Of a stretch of 32,252 nucleotides of DNA, positions 4,677 through 11,182 are shown one piece after another (positions within the stretch are counted from its first letter, which is position 1; each line of letters starts with the position of its first letter). The notes beneath the pieces were generated by a model. It did no database searches. It was not told the DNA's origin and worked only from the letters and a program-made list of their open reading frames with translations. Source of the DNA: DASYXW01 sp035934405 (GTDB lineage: Bacteria > Acidobacteriota > Terriglobia > UBA7540); NCBI GenBank assembly GCA_035934405.1, contig DASYXW010000036.1, forward strand, positions 1-32,252. The letters run 5' to 3'. The translations under genes and the position numbers were made by a program.

Positions 4677-7382
4677 TTGCCGCGACTCCAGTCGGACAAC
4701 AAGTTGTTTCTGATCGACGCCATGTCGCTCGTCTTTCGCGCCTTCTTCGCGCCCATGCAAACCGCGCTGGCTTCTCCCAGCGGCATGCCCACCAAGGCCA
4801 TTTACATTTTCATCCGCACCTTGCGGAAGCTCTTGAAGGACCACGAGCCGGATTATTTCGCCGTCGCTTTCGATCTCTCCGCGCCCACTTTCCGCGACAA
4901 ACTTTTCGAGACCTACAAGGCGAACCGTCCAGCGTTTCCCGAAGACCTCGTGGTCCAGCTTCCCTATGTGCGACGGTTTTGCGAAGCGCTCGGACTGCCC
5001 ATCGTGGAGAAAGAGGGCTTCGAGGCCGACGACATCATGGGCACGCTCGCGACGCAGGGCACAGCCACGGGTCTCGACTCCTACCTCGTCACCGGCGACG
5101 AAGACCTGTTTCAGCTTGTGAATGACCACGTGTGGGTTCTCAAACCTTCCCGCGGCGCTGACCAACCCGAGGTCTTGTGTGACGCCGCCAAGGTGAAGGA
5201 GATTCTCGGCGTCGAGCCTGGTCAAGTAGTCGACTGGCTGGCGCTCACCGGCGACCCCAGCGACAATATCCCCGGTGCGCGGCCCCTGCCGGGCAAGGAG
5301 CGGCCGCTCGCAGTGGGTGAGAAGAAGCGCAGCTACATCGGTCCCAAGGGCGCTACCGAGATCATCGAGCGTTTCAAGACCCTCGACGCGGCGCTCGCCA
5401 ACTATGACAAGGCCGAGCCACCCCTGCGGCAGAGCTACCGCGACGCTCTGCGCGATTTTCACCGTGAGGCACTGCTCAGCCGCGAGCTCGCCACCATCCG
5501 CACTGACGTGCCGCTTGAAACCGGCATCGAGCAACTCAAGCTTGGCGAGCCTCAGCTTCAGGCGCTCATTGCCCTGTGCCAGGAGCTGGGTTTCTCAAGC
5601 CTGCTGCGCGAGTTTCTGGAGCAGGCCCCGAGCGCTTCCACGGACGATTCCAAGGCCGGCGCCGCCTCCGCGGAGTTCCCTGCCGAGTTCGAAGAAGTCC
5701 ACACCGCAGCGGCGCTCAAGAACTGGCTGGCCAACCTCGAGCCGCGCGCGCCGCTCACTCTCGCGATGGCCGTCGAAGGCGCGGAAGGTTTTGCGGGACG
5801 TCTCGCGGCCCTGGCGATCTCCGACGGCACGCGCATTGCAACGGTACCCACGCCCGAATCCGGCGGAACGCTCGCCGCGGCGGGCGCCGTGCTTGGCGAT
5901 GCTTCGCGGCCCAAGGCCGTTCACAACGCCAAGCTCCTGCAGTTGCTCCTTGACAAGGAGTGTATCGCCCCCGGCGGTGTCGTCGATGACACGCTCCTTT
6001 ATTCTTACCTGCTCGACCCGTTGGCTTCGAGCCACGCGCTTCCCGACGTCGTCCTGCGCCGGTTCGGCCGCCGGCTCTCGGGCTCGCTCGCCGAAGCGGC
6101 GGCAGTGACGCGCGAGCTCGCTCGCCTCTTCGCGCCCGAAATCGCGCGACAGGGGTTGCAGCGCGTCTACGACGAGATCGAACTGCCTCTCGCCAGGGTG
6201 CTCGTTGATCTGGAGACGGCCGGCGTGCGGCTCGACCCGGAAATCCTGGCGCGGATGTCGAGCGAGTTCGAGCGCAGCCTCACCAGCCTAACGCGCCAGA
6301 TTTACGACATCGCCGGCGGGCCGTTCGATATCGATTCGCCGAAACAGCTCGGCGAAATCCTTTTTGAGCGGCTCAAGCTCCCGGGCGGGAAGCGCCTGAA
6401 GAAGAGCGGCCAATACTCCACCGAAGCGGCGGTGCTCGAAGGGCTCGCCGAGCGTCACGATCTGCCACGCAAGATTCTCGATTACCGGACGCTCGCCAAG
6501 CTGAAGTCCACTTACGTGGACGCCTTGCCGAAGTACCTCCACCCGCAGACGGGCCGCCTGCATTCGAGCTTCAACCAGGCCGGCTCGCGCACGGGGCGGC
6601 TCTCGTCGTCCAATCCCAACCTCCAGAACATTCCGATCGGCGACGAGTTCGGCTTGCTCATCCGCTCCGCCTTCGTCGCCGAGCCGGGCGCGCAACTGAT
6701 CGCCGCCGACTACTCGCAGATCGAATTGCGCGTGCTGGCCCACATGTCGGAAGACCCGATGCTCATCGAAGCTTTTGCGCGCGGCGAAGACATCCACGCC
6801 CGCACGGCACAGGAGATTTTCGGCGTGCCGCCGCCGTTGCAGACGCACGAGCACCGCCGCGTCGCCAAGGCCATCAACTACGGCGTGATTTACGGCCTCA
6901 GCTCGTTTGGCCTCGCGGCGCGCACCGGCGCCAGCAAAACCGAAGCGCATCGCTACATTGACGAGTACTTCCGCCGCTACGCCAAAGTGGCGGAGTTTCT
7001 GGAGAGGACGATTGCCGATGCACGCGCCACGGGCCGGGTCCGCACCCTTTTCGGACGCATGCGTCCCATCCCCGAGATCAACAGCCGCGACGTTCAAGCG
7101 CGCAATCGCTCCGAGCGCGAGGCCATGAACACGCCGCTGCAAGGCACCGCCGCCGACCTGCTGAAGCTCGCCATGATCAAGGTCCACGGTCGCCTGAAGC
7201 GCGAGCAAATGCAGACGCGCATGATCCTCACCGTGCACGACGAACTGGTGTTCGAAGCGCCCGATGCCGAGCTTGACCGGGCGCGCGAGATCGTCCGGGC
7301 GGAGATGGAAGGCGTTCATCCGATGCAAGTGCCGCTGCGTGTGGAACTTGGCGTGGGGAAGAACTGGCGCGACGCGAAATAG
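4677..7382 (+). CDS. polA: DNA polymerase I
   Basis: 901 residues for repair and Okazaki-fragment processing. Start is TTG 4677, with GGAGAGGA at 4665-4672. Domains: 5'-3' exonuclease (about 1-300), 3'-5' exonuclease-like (about 345-490), polymerase (about 500-901). Polymerase motifs are complete: TGRLSSSNPNLQNIPI, motif A DYSQIELR with Asp678, O-helix RRVAKAINYGVIYG, motif C VHDE with Asp855. Oddities: Tyr735 occupies the O-helix position that is Phe762 in E. coli and Phe667 in Taq. The proofreading acidic residues are gone (AMAVEG at 363-368, NAKLL at 417-421, EAAAVT at 473-478). A ~20-residue stretch (201-220) separates NIPG from IGPKGA in the H3TH DNA-binding loop, where usually about 3 residues occur. 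It should have polymerase and 5' nuclease activity but no proofreading. Confidence 0.96.
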   Translation: MPRLQSDNKLFLIDAMSLVFRAFFAPMQTALASPSGMPTKAIYIFIRTLRKLLKDHEPDYFAVAFDLSAPTFRDKLFETYKANRPAFPEDLVVQLPYVRRFCEALGLPIVEKEGFEADDIMGTLATQGTATGLDSYLVTGDEDLFQLVNDHVWVLKPSRGADQPEVLCDAAKVKEILGVEPGQVVDWLALTGDPSDNIPGARPLPGKERPLAVGEKKRSYIGPKGATEIIERFKTLDAALANYDKAEPPLRQSYRDALRDFHREALLSRELATIRTDVPLETGIEQLKLGEPQLQALIALCQELGFSSLLREFLEQAPSASTDDSKAGAASAEFPAEFEEVHTAAALKNWLANLEPRAPLTLAMAVEGAEGFAGRLAALAISDGTRIATVPTPESGGTLAAAGAVLGDASRPKAVHNAKLLQLLLDKECIAPGGVVDDTLLYSYLLDPLASSHALPDVVLRRFGRRLSGSLAEAAAVTRELARLFAPEIARQGLQRVYDEIELPLARVLVDLETAGVRLDPEILARMSSEFERSLTSLTRQIYDIAGGPFDIDSPKQLGEILFERLKLPGGKRLKKSGQYSTEAAVLEGLAERHDLPRKILDYRTLAKLKSTYVDALPKYLHPQTGRLHSSFNQAGSRTGRLSSSNPNLQNIPIGDEFGLLIRSAFVAEPGAQLIAADYSQIELRVLAHMSEDPMLIEAFARGEDIHARTAQEIFGVPPPLQTHEHRRVAKAINYGVIYGLSSFGLAARTGASKTEAHRYIDEYFRRYAKVAEFLERTIADARATGRVRTLFGRMRPIPEINSRDVQARNRSEREAMNTPLQGTAADLLKLAMIKVHGRLKREQMQTRMILTVHDELVFEAPDAELDRAREIVRAEMEGVHPMQVPLRVELGVGKNWRDAK

Positions 7383-7461
7383 CAGCCTTGGTGCGCCCTT
7401 GCACAAGTATGGTCACGTATCAGAAGCGCCCCATCCTCCCTCACCTACCGCTAGGCGGTCC

Positions 7462-7526
7462 CCCTCTCCCGAAGGGAGAGGGCTGTCTATCCTTGATAAA
7501 CTCCGGCCCTCTCCCGAGGGAGAGGG
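7462..7526. repeat. Twin hairpins after polA
   Basis: Two near-identical perfect 9-bp stems, CCCTCTCCC/GGGAGAGGG, at 7462-7482 (loop GAA) and 7507-7526 (2-nt gap, so really an 8-bp stem with a 4-nt loop), 24 bp apart. They lie between the polA stop and doxX. No T-tract follows, so they look like a dispersed palindromic repeat that may stabilise or end the polA mRNA. Confidence 0.65.
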
Positions 7527-7611
7527 TGTGCCGGCTTGTCGGGACGGGTGGGGGGCTTTGCCATTCGTGACTGTACTTGCGAAAGCACCGCCTTAGAAAG
7601 GAATGATCGAC

Positions 7612-8016
7612 ATGACCCTTCCACAACTGCTGCGCTATTCCGATGTTGCCCTGTTGCTCCTGCGTCTCATGATTGGCGCGGTGTTTATCACCAGTGGTTG
7701 GAACCATCTCAAGGACCCCGCCGGGCGGAGCAAAGACATTGGGGCGAACAAGGGCTTCACCATTTTCCTGGGCGTCGCCGAATTCGCCGGCGGCCTCGGC
7801 GTCGCGCTCGGCGTTCTTACCCAACTGGCGGCCGTCGGACTCGTCCTCGTCATGCTCGGCGCCATCCAGAAGAAGATCTTCGTCTGGCACACGGGTTTCT
7901 GGGGTAAGAACGGAAGCGGCTGGCACTATGACCTGATGCTCGTGGTCATGAACCTGGTGGTTGCGACAACCGGCGGCGGCCGGCTTGCGCTGATCAGGTG
8001 GGTCTCTCCAGGTTAA
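7612..8016 (+). CDS. DoxX family inner-membrane protein
   Basis: 134 residues from ATG 7612. An in-frame ATG at 7603 directly abuts the AGAAAGGA Shine-Dalgarno (zero spacing), whereas 7612 has a 9-nt spacing, so 7612 is preferred. There are four hydrophobic segments. The DoxX signatures are visible: LLRLMIGAVFITSGWNHLKDP, then FTIFLGVAEFAGGLGVALGVLTQLAAVGLVLVMLGAI, then the HYDLMLVVMNLVVATTGGGRLAL end. The family is linked to respiratory or redox membrane complexes, but this member's role is not determined. It is a single gene behind polA, with a short symmetrical hairpin between it and the convergent lemA. Confidence 0.88.
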   Translation: MTLPQLLRYSDVALLLLRLMIGAVFITSGWNHLKDPAGRSKDIGANKGFTIFLGVAEFAGGLGVALGVLTQLAAVGLVLVMLGAIQKKIFVWHTGFWGKNGSGWHYDLMLVVMNLVVATTGGGRLALIRWVSPG

Positions 8017-8032
8017 AGGCTAACAGTCTCAA

Positions 8033-8047
8033 TGAGCCGATGGCTCA
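8033..8047. terminator. Short bidirectional stem-loop between doxX and lemA
   Basis: TGAGCC (8033-8038)/GGCTCA (8042-8047), 3-nt loop, placed exactly between convergent doxX and lemA and overlapping the lemA stop. It lacks a T-run, so termination is uncertain. Confidence 0.35.
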
Positions 8048-8626
8048 ATGGCTCGCTCCCGGAAACTGCACCTTGGGAACTTCGCGCGAGGCCTCGGTGG
8101 CCTTGAAGTAGGCGTCGTTGCGATGGAAACCGGCCCAGCCCGCAAAGATGCTGTTGGGGAAGAGGCCGATGTAAGTGTTGTAGTCCTGCACGGCCTCGTT
8201 GTACCGGCGGCGCTCGACGGCGATGCGATTCTCGGCGCCGGCCAGCTCGTCCTGAAGCTGAAGGAAGTTCTCATTTGACCTGAGTTGGGGATAGTTCTCA
8301 CTGATGGCAAGCAGGCGTCCGAGGGCGCCGTCAAGCTGGCCGTTAGCGGCGATGCGGTCCGAAGGGGTCTTGGCGCCGAGCAGGGCGGCGCGGGCGTTGG
8401 CGATGTCGCCGAACACGGTCTCCTCGTGAGCGGCAAATCCCTTCACCGTCGCCACTAGGTTGGGAATGAGGTCGGCGCGGCGCTCGAGGACCACATCCAC
8501 CTGCGACCAAGCGGCTTTGACGGTCTCGTTCTTGCGCACCATTTCGTTGCGCGCACTGACGTACATGTTGCCAAAGATGGCCGCCAGGGCGACGAGAACG
8601 CCGAGGACGATCAGAAGTTTCTTCAT
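8045..8626 (-). CDS. lemA: LemA family protein
   Basis: 193 residues. Start is ATG 8626: the longer frame (to 8644) places GGAGGAG inside the coding sequence, and this fits as the Shine-Dalgarno of 8626. It has one N-terminal membrane segment (KKLLIVLGVLVALAAIFGNMYV) followed by an alpha-helical LemA domain: NEMVRKNETVKAAWSQVDVV, then ERRADLIPNLVATVKGFA, later AENRIAVERRRYNEAVQDYN and FPNSIFAGWAGF. The family forms an extracytoplasmic four-helix bundle of unclear function and is often encoded beside TPM-domain proteins, as here. It is the last gene of a probable minus-strand unit, 28 bp after the nucleotidyltransferase-like gene. Confidence 0.93.
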   Translation of the reverse strand: MKKLLIVLGVLVALAAIFGNMYVSARNEMVRKNETVKAAWSQVDVVLERRADLIPNLVATVKGFAAHEETVFGDIANARAALLGAKTPSDRIAANGQLDGALGRLLAISENYPQLRSNENFLQLQDELAGAENRIAVERRRYNEAVQDYNTYIGLFPNSIFAGWAGFHRNDAYFKATEASREVPKVQFPGASH

Positions 8627-8654
8627 AAAATGCTCCTCCACCACCTGTCACTTG

Positions 8655-9416
8655 TCACTGCTCTTGCGCCAGCCGCCGATCCACTTCCTGAACGACACGC
8701 GTCACACCCTGGAGGTATTCGCGGAACGTTGCTTCCGCGTCCACTTCCTTCGATGCCCGCTTGCCCTCGCGCACATCGAGGATGGCATGGAAAGGCGCGG
8801 CATCAAACCCCAGAAGCGCGGCGAGGCCGTCGACGGCATCGCGCTTTCGTCCCCTGTCCTTGCCTTCTGCGCCCGGCGGCCGCGGTGATGACGATGCCGG
8901 CGCGAGCGCGAGCGCGGCATGACGGAACAACGTGGCGAAGCTCGAAACCGACGCGGTCATCAAGGCAACCAGGCTCTTCGGGTCGCCGGGGGAGGCGAGG
9001 TAACGCTCGCGCAAGCGCACCAAGCCGTGACGCAGCTCGCGCTCCACCTGCACGCGGTGCAGCCGGAGCGGTACCTCCAAAGTGGCGAAGAAGTCCTCGC
9101 CGAAAAGCACGCGCCGGTGCTCTTGAATGTCAACGAGCTCGATGGCGAAGACGTCGGCGGCGTGATGCAGCTCCTCGGCGGTGAATACCAGCGGCACCGG
9201 ATGACCTTTGCCTTCCCACCAACGCGCCGCCGAACGCAGCTTCGCGATCTCTGCCGGTTCTAGGTTGCCGAGGACGCAAAGGACGTTCAAGTTGGAGTGC
9301 TTGGGATGATAGTCGCCCGCCACCGCCGAGCCGTAGAGGACGACGGAGCGAAGGTTTGCGCCGGCAGCTTGCTTAAGCTTCTCGACGAGTTCGTTGAGGT
9401 CTTTTTCTTTCTCCAA
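8655..9416 (-). CDS. Nucleotidyltransferase-like protein, catalytic Asp pair replaced
   Basis: 253 residues from TTG 9416, with AGGAG 7 nt upstream. The N-terminal region shows the nucleotidyltransferase fold signature: a helix, then SVVLYGSAVAGDYHPKHS (GS at 29-30). The following strand reads NLNVLCVL instead of the usual DIDLLV. Both metal-binding aspartates are Asn (42 and 44), so transferase activity is unlikely. The C-terminal ~130 residues are helical with an Ala/Pro/Arg-rich insert (PASSSPRPPGAEGKDRGRKR). It lies between the TPM and lemA genes on the same strand, which suggests a shared role. It could be a regulatory or structural pseudoenzyme. The fold call is from motif; the loss of activity is inference. 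Confidence 0.75.
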   Translation of the reverse strand: MEKEKDLNELVEKLKQAAGANLRSVVLYGSAVAGDYHPKHSNLNVLCVLGNLEPAEIAKLRSAARWWEGKGHPVPLVFTAEELHHAADVFAIELVDIQEHRRVLFGEDFFATLEVPLRLHRVQVERELRHGLVRLRERYLASPGDPKSLVALMTASVSSFATLFRHAALALAPASSSPRPPGAEGKDRGRKRDAVDGLAALLGFDAAPFHAILDVREGKRASKEVDAEATFREYLQGVTRVVQEVDRRLAQEQ

Positions 9417-9439
9417 GACTTGGCTCCTATTTGCGAAAA

Positions 9440-9467
9440 GGATCTAGGACTTAGGATTCAGGATTTG
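9440..9467. repeat. Tandem heptamer array (ggatNta type)
   Basis: Four in-phase 7-nt units: ggatcta, ggactta, ggattca, ggatttg. It lies just upstream of the nucleotidyltransferase-like gene, and an oppositely oriented array is at 9524-9565. The two could pair in the TPM-nucleotidyltransferase mRNA spacer. Confidence 0.65.
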
Positions 9468-9523
9468 GCAACCGCCGCGGAGGCCGGCCAGGCGCGCCGC
9501 CCGCAATCGGATGTTCCCAATGC

Positions 9524-9565
9524 GAACCTAAATTCCAAATCCTAGATCCTAAATCCTAAATTCTG
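9524..9565. repeat. Tandem heptamer array (aatccta type)
   Basis: Six in-phase units: gaaccta, aattcca, aatccta, gatccta, aatccta, aattctg. It ends 4 bp before the TPM gene stop. It is the reverse-complement type of the array at 9440-9467, so the two form a large imperfect inverted repeat. Confidence 0.65.
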
Positions 9566-9569
9566 CATG

Positions 9570-10412
9570 TCACCAGCTCCCGCTGGCCCCGCCGCCGCCT
9601 GACATGCCGCCACCGAATCCGCCAAAGCCACCCCCACCGCCAAACCCGCCGCCGCCGAACCCCCCGAACCCTCCGCCCATCCAGGGTCCGACGCCCCAAC
9701 GCCGGCCGAAGCGGCCGCGCCGGGACCCCATCATAAAGGGCAGGAAGGTGCCAAAGCCACCAAAGACGAGAAACGCGAGGACGATGAGGCCCGGCACGAT
9801 CAAGCCCGCGCCGGGGCTGCCGGTGTTCTCGTCTTGCGAGCGCGGCGGCGGCAGTTTCGCGGTGAGCGTGACGCCGCGGTCATGGGCGATCACCTGCGCG
9901 ATCTGCCCCGTCAGGTACAACATCGCGCCGCTGTAGTCTCCGGCGCGGAGCCGGGGAACCGCCTCGCGGCCGAATCCCCCCACCTTGCCGTCCGGCAGAA
10001 TGGGTTCGAGGCCGTAACCGACTTCCACGCGGTAGTGATGGTCGTTGACTGCGAGAAGGATCAGCACGCCGCGGTTGTCGCTTTTCGGGCCGATACCCCA
10101 GCGCGCGTAAAGTTGGTTGGCAAAGTCTTCGATGGGCGCGCCGTCGAGGGTATGAATAGTGACGACAGCGATCTGGGCCTGCGCCTTGGCGTCCACCTCA
10201 GTACAAAGCTCGGTGAGTTGGGCCCGCGTGCCGGGATCGAGCACGCCGGCGAAGTCGTTCACGTAACCCTGTGGTTTGAGGTCTTCGAGCTTTTCGGCGT
10301 GAGCGGCGGGCGCGAGGGATACCGCCAGCAACGCGCCGAGGATCAAGGCCGCAATGACGTAGGAGCGAGCGGCAAGCCGGGCGGGTCGGGTGTCTTGGGT
10401 GGCCGCAGTCAC
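9570..10412 (-). CDS. TPM-domain protein (YgcG/Psb32 type) with Gly-rich tail
   Basis: 280 residues from GTG 10412. It has an N-terminal hydrophobic signal segment (about 17-39, ending AHA-E). The TPM domain (about 50-175) has the typical start YVNDFAGVLDPGTRAQL and the core NQLYARWGIGPKSDNRGVLILLAVNDHHYRVEVGYGLE. A second membrane segment (about 205-228) and an Arg patch follow. The tail from about 236 is almost pure Gly/Phe and ends GGGGASGSW, a common end in this family. TPM proteins are exported membrane proteins of uncertain biochemical role and are often encoded with LemA. It is probably the first gene of the TPM, nucleotidyltransferase-like, lemA unit, separated from the second by 153 bp of heptamer repeats. 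Confidence 0.9.
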   Translation of the reverse strand: MTAATQDTRPARLAARSYVIAALILGALLAVSLAPAAHAEKLEDLKPQGYVNDFAGVLDPGTRAQLTELCTEVDAKAQAQIAVVTIHTLDGAPIEDFANQLYARWGIGPKSDNRGVLILLAVNDHHYRVEVGYGLEPILPDGKVGGFGREAVPRLRAGDYSGAMLYLTGQIAQVIAHDRGVTLTAKLPPPRSQDENTGSPGAGLIVPGLIVLAFLVFGGFGTFLPFMMGSRRGRFGRRWGVGPWMGGGFGGFGGGGFGGGGGFGGFGGGMSGGGGASGSW

Positions 10413-10448
10413 GCAACTCAGTCTAGCATTGGATGGCCGCTACCCGAA

Positions 10449-10572
10449 GGACTATCCGAAAGGATAGTCTCGCTAGCCGATTCGGTAGCAACGATGCTGG
10501 ATTGCCGACGGCTTGCCCGCCCAAACCATCGAACCGTAGGCTGTAGGCTACTGATAAACTGAGAGATAGTCC
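10449..10572 (+). promoter_or_regulatory. GAAA-loop hairpin with a competing distal arm
   Basis: GACTATCC (10450-10457)/GGATAGTC (10462-10469) is a perfect 8-bp stem with a GAAA (GNRA-type) tetraloop. A third copy of the arm, GATAGTCC (10565-10572), could instead pair with GGACTATC (10449-10456), giving two exclusive structures. It lies in the divergent space between the TPM gene and the 99-aa hypothetical gene. Confidence 0.45.
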
Positions 10573-10647
10573 AATGCCCTGGCACGGTGCGCGACTGGCA
10601 GCACACTTGCTCTATGGCCGACTGGATCACCCGCTGGGAGGTGCACT

Positions 10648-10947
10648 GTGAGCGCCAGCTTAAAGCAACTGCAGGAAATGGACGTCATCAATTATGTTTA
10701 TCGGCTCAGCCAGGTCGTGAAGCGCCTCGACAATGGCCGCGCTGTGAGCCGCGACGAATTGGACCGGGTGCTGGAGCAGCAGTACGAAATGGGCGCCGCC
10801 GCCTTGGACCTGCAAGACAAGTATCCCGAACTGCCTGGCATCTGCGAGCGGATGTACCTGCGGTTGAGCGCGCTTGTGGGCGAAGCCGAGCCGCCCCGGC
10901 GCTGGACGATGGATTCGCCGGCGCACGCGCACGCCCAAGCGAAGTGA
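10648..10947 (+). CDS. Hypothetical protein, 99 aa
   Basis: 99 residues from GTG 10648, with a strong GGGAGGT Shine-Dalgarno 5 nt upstream. It is a soluble, largely helical, charged protein: KQLQEMDVINYVYRLSQVVKRL, then NGRAVSRDELDRVLEQQYEMG, then a short Pro-containing segment (KYPELPGICERMYLRLSAL) and a polar tail ending HAHAQAK. It has one Cys and no membrane segment. No family is recognised. It stands alone on the plus strand ahead of guaB, which has its own promoter. Confidence 0.65.
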   Translation: MSASLKQLQEMDVINYVYRLSQVVKRLDNGRAVSRDELDRVLEQQYEMGAAALDLQDKYPELPGICERMYLRLSALVGEAEPPRRWTMDSPAHAHAQAK

Positions 10948-11114
10948 ACCGACGCGCGATCCTGCCGGTCCCGCCGGCCACGGATGCGCGTCCTTTGTGC
11001 CGCGTGCCGCGGCCCCCGGTCTTCCGCGTCAATCCTTCAATTCTTATCATCCTCTCCAGGGCCGCGACGCGGCGTGGGGTCGCCTTCGCCTGCCAACTCT
11101 TCCCTGCCCGCTTC

Positions 11115-11144
11115 TTGACGTTCCGGCGGCTGGACGTTTAGAAT
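11115..11144 (+). promoter_or_regulatory. guaB promoter
   Basis: TTGACG (11115-11120), an 18-nt spacer and TAGAAT (11139-11144). The predicted transcript start (about 11151) lies after the in-frame ATG at 11147, which supports the guaB start at 11183 with a leader of about 30 nt. Confidence 0.5.
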
Positions 11145-11182
11145 ACATGCTTAGGCGGACACCTCAGGACCCGACCAACGTT

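Noticed and set aside
4563..5534. 323-codon minus-strand open frame over the 5' part of polA
   Set aside because: It is a shadow of the 5' nuclease domain; no recognisable motif or ribosome-binding site.
6288..7406. 372-codon open frame on the minus strand inside polA
   Set aside because: It is antisense to the polymerase domain, whose motifs are all clear on the plus strand. Long antisense frames are expected in GC-rich genes, and its composition resembles no family.
10874..11182. N-terminal extension of guaB (588-codon frame)
   Set aside because: The extension overlaps the preceding gene and a promoter; IMP dehydrogenases are about 485-490 residues, matching ATG 11183.
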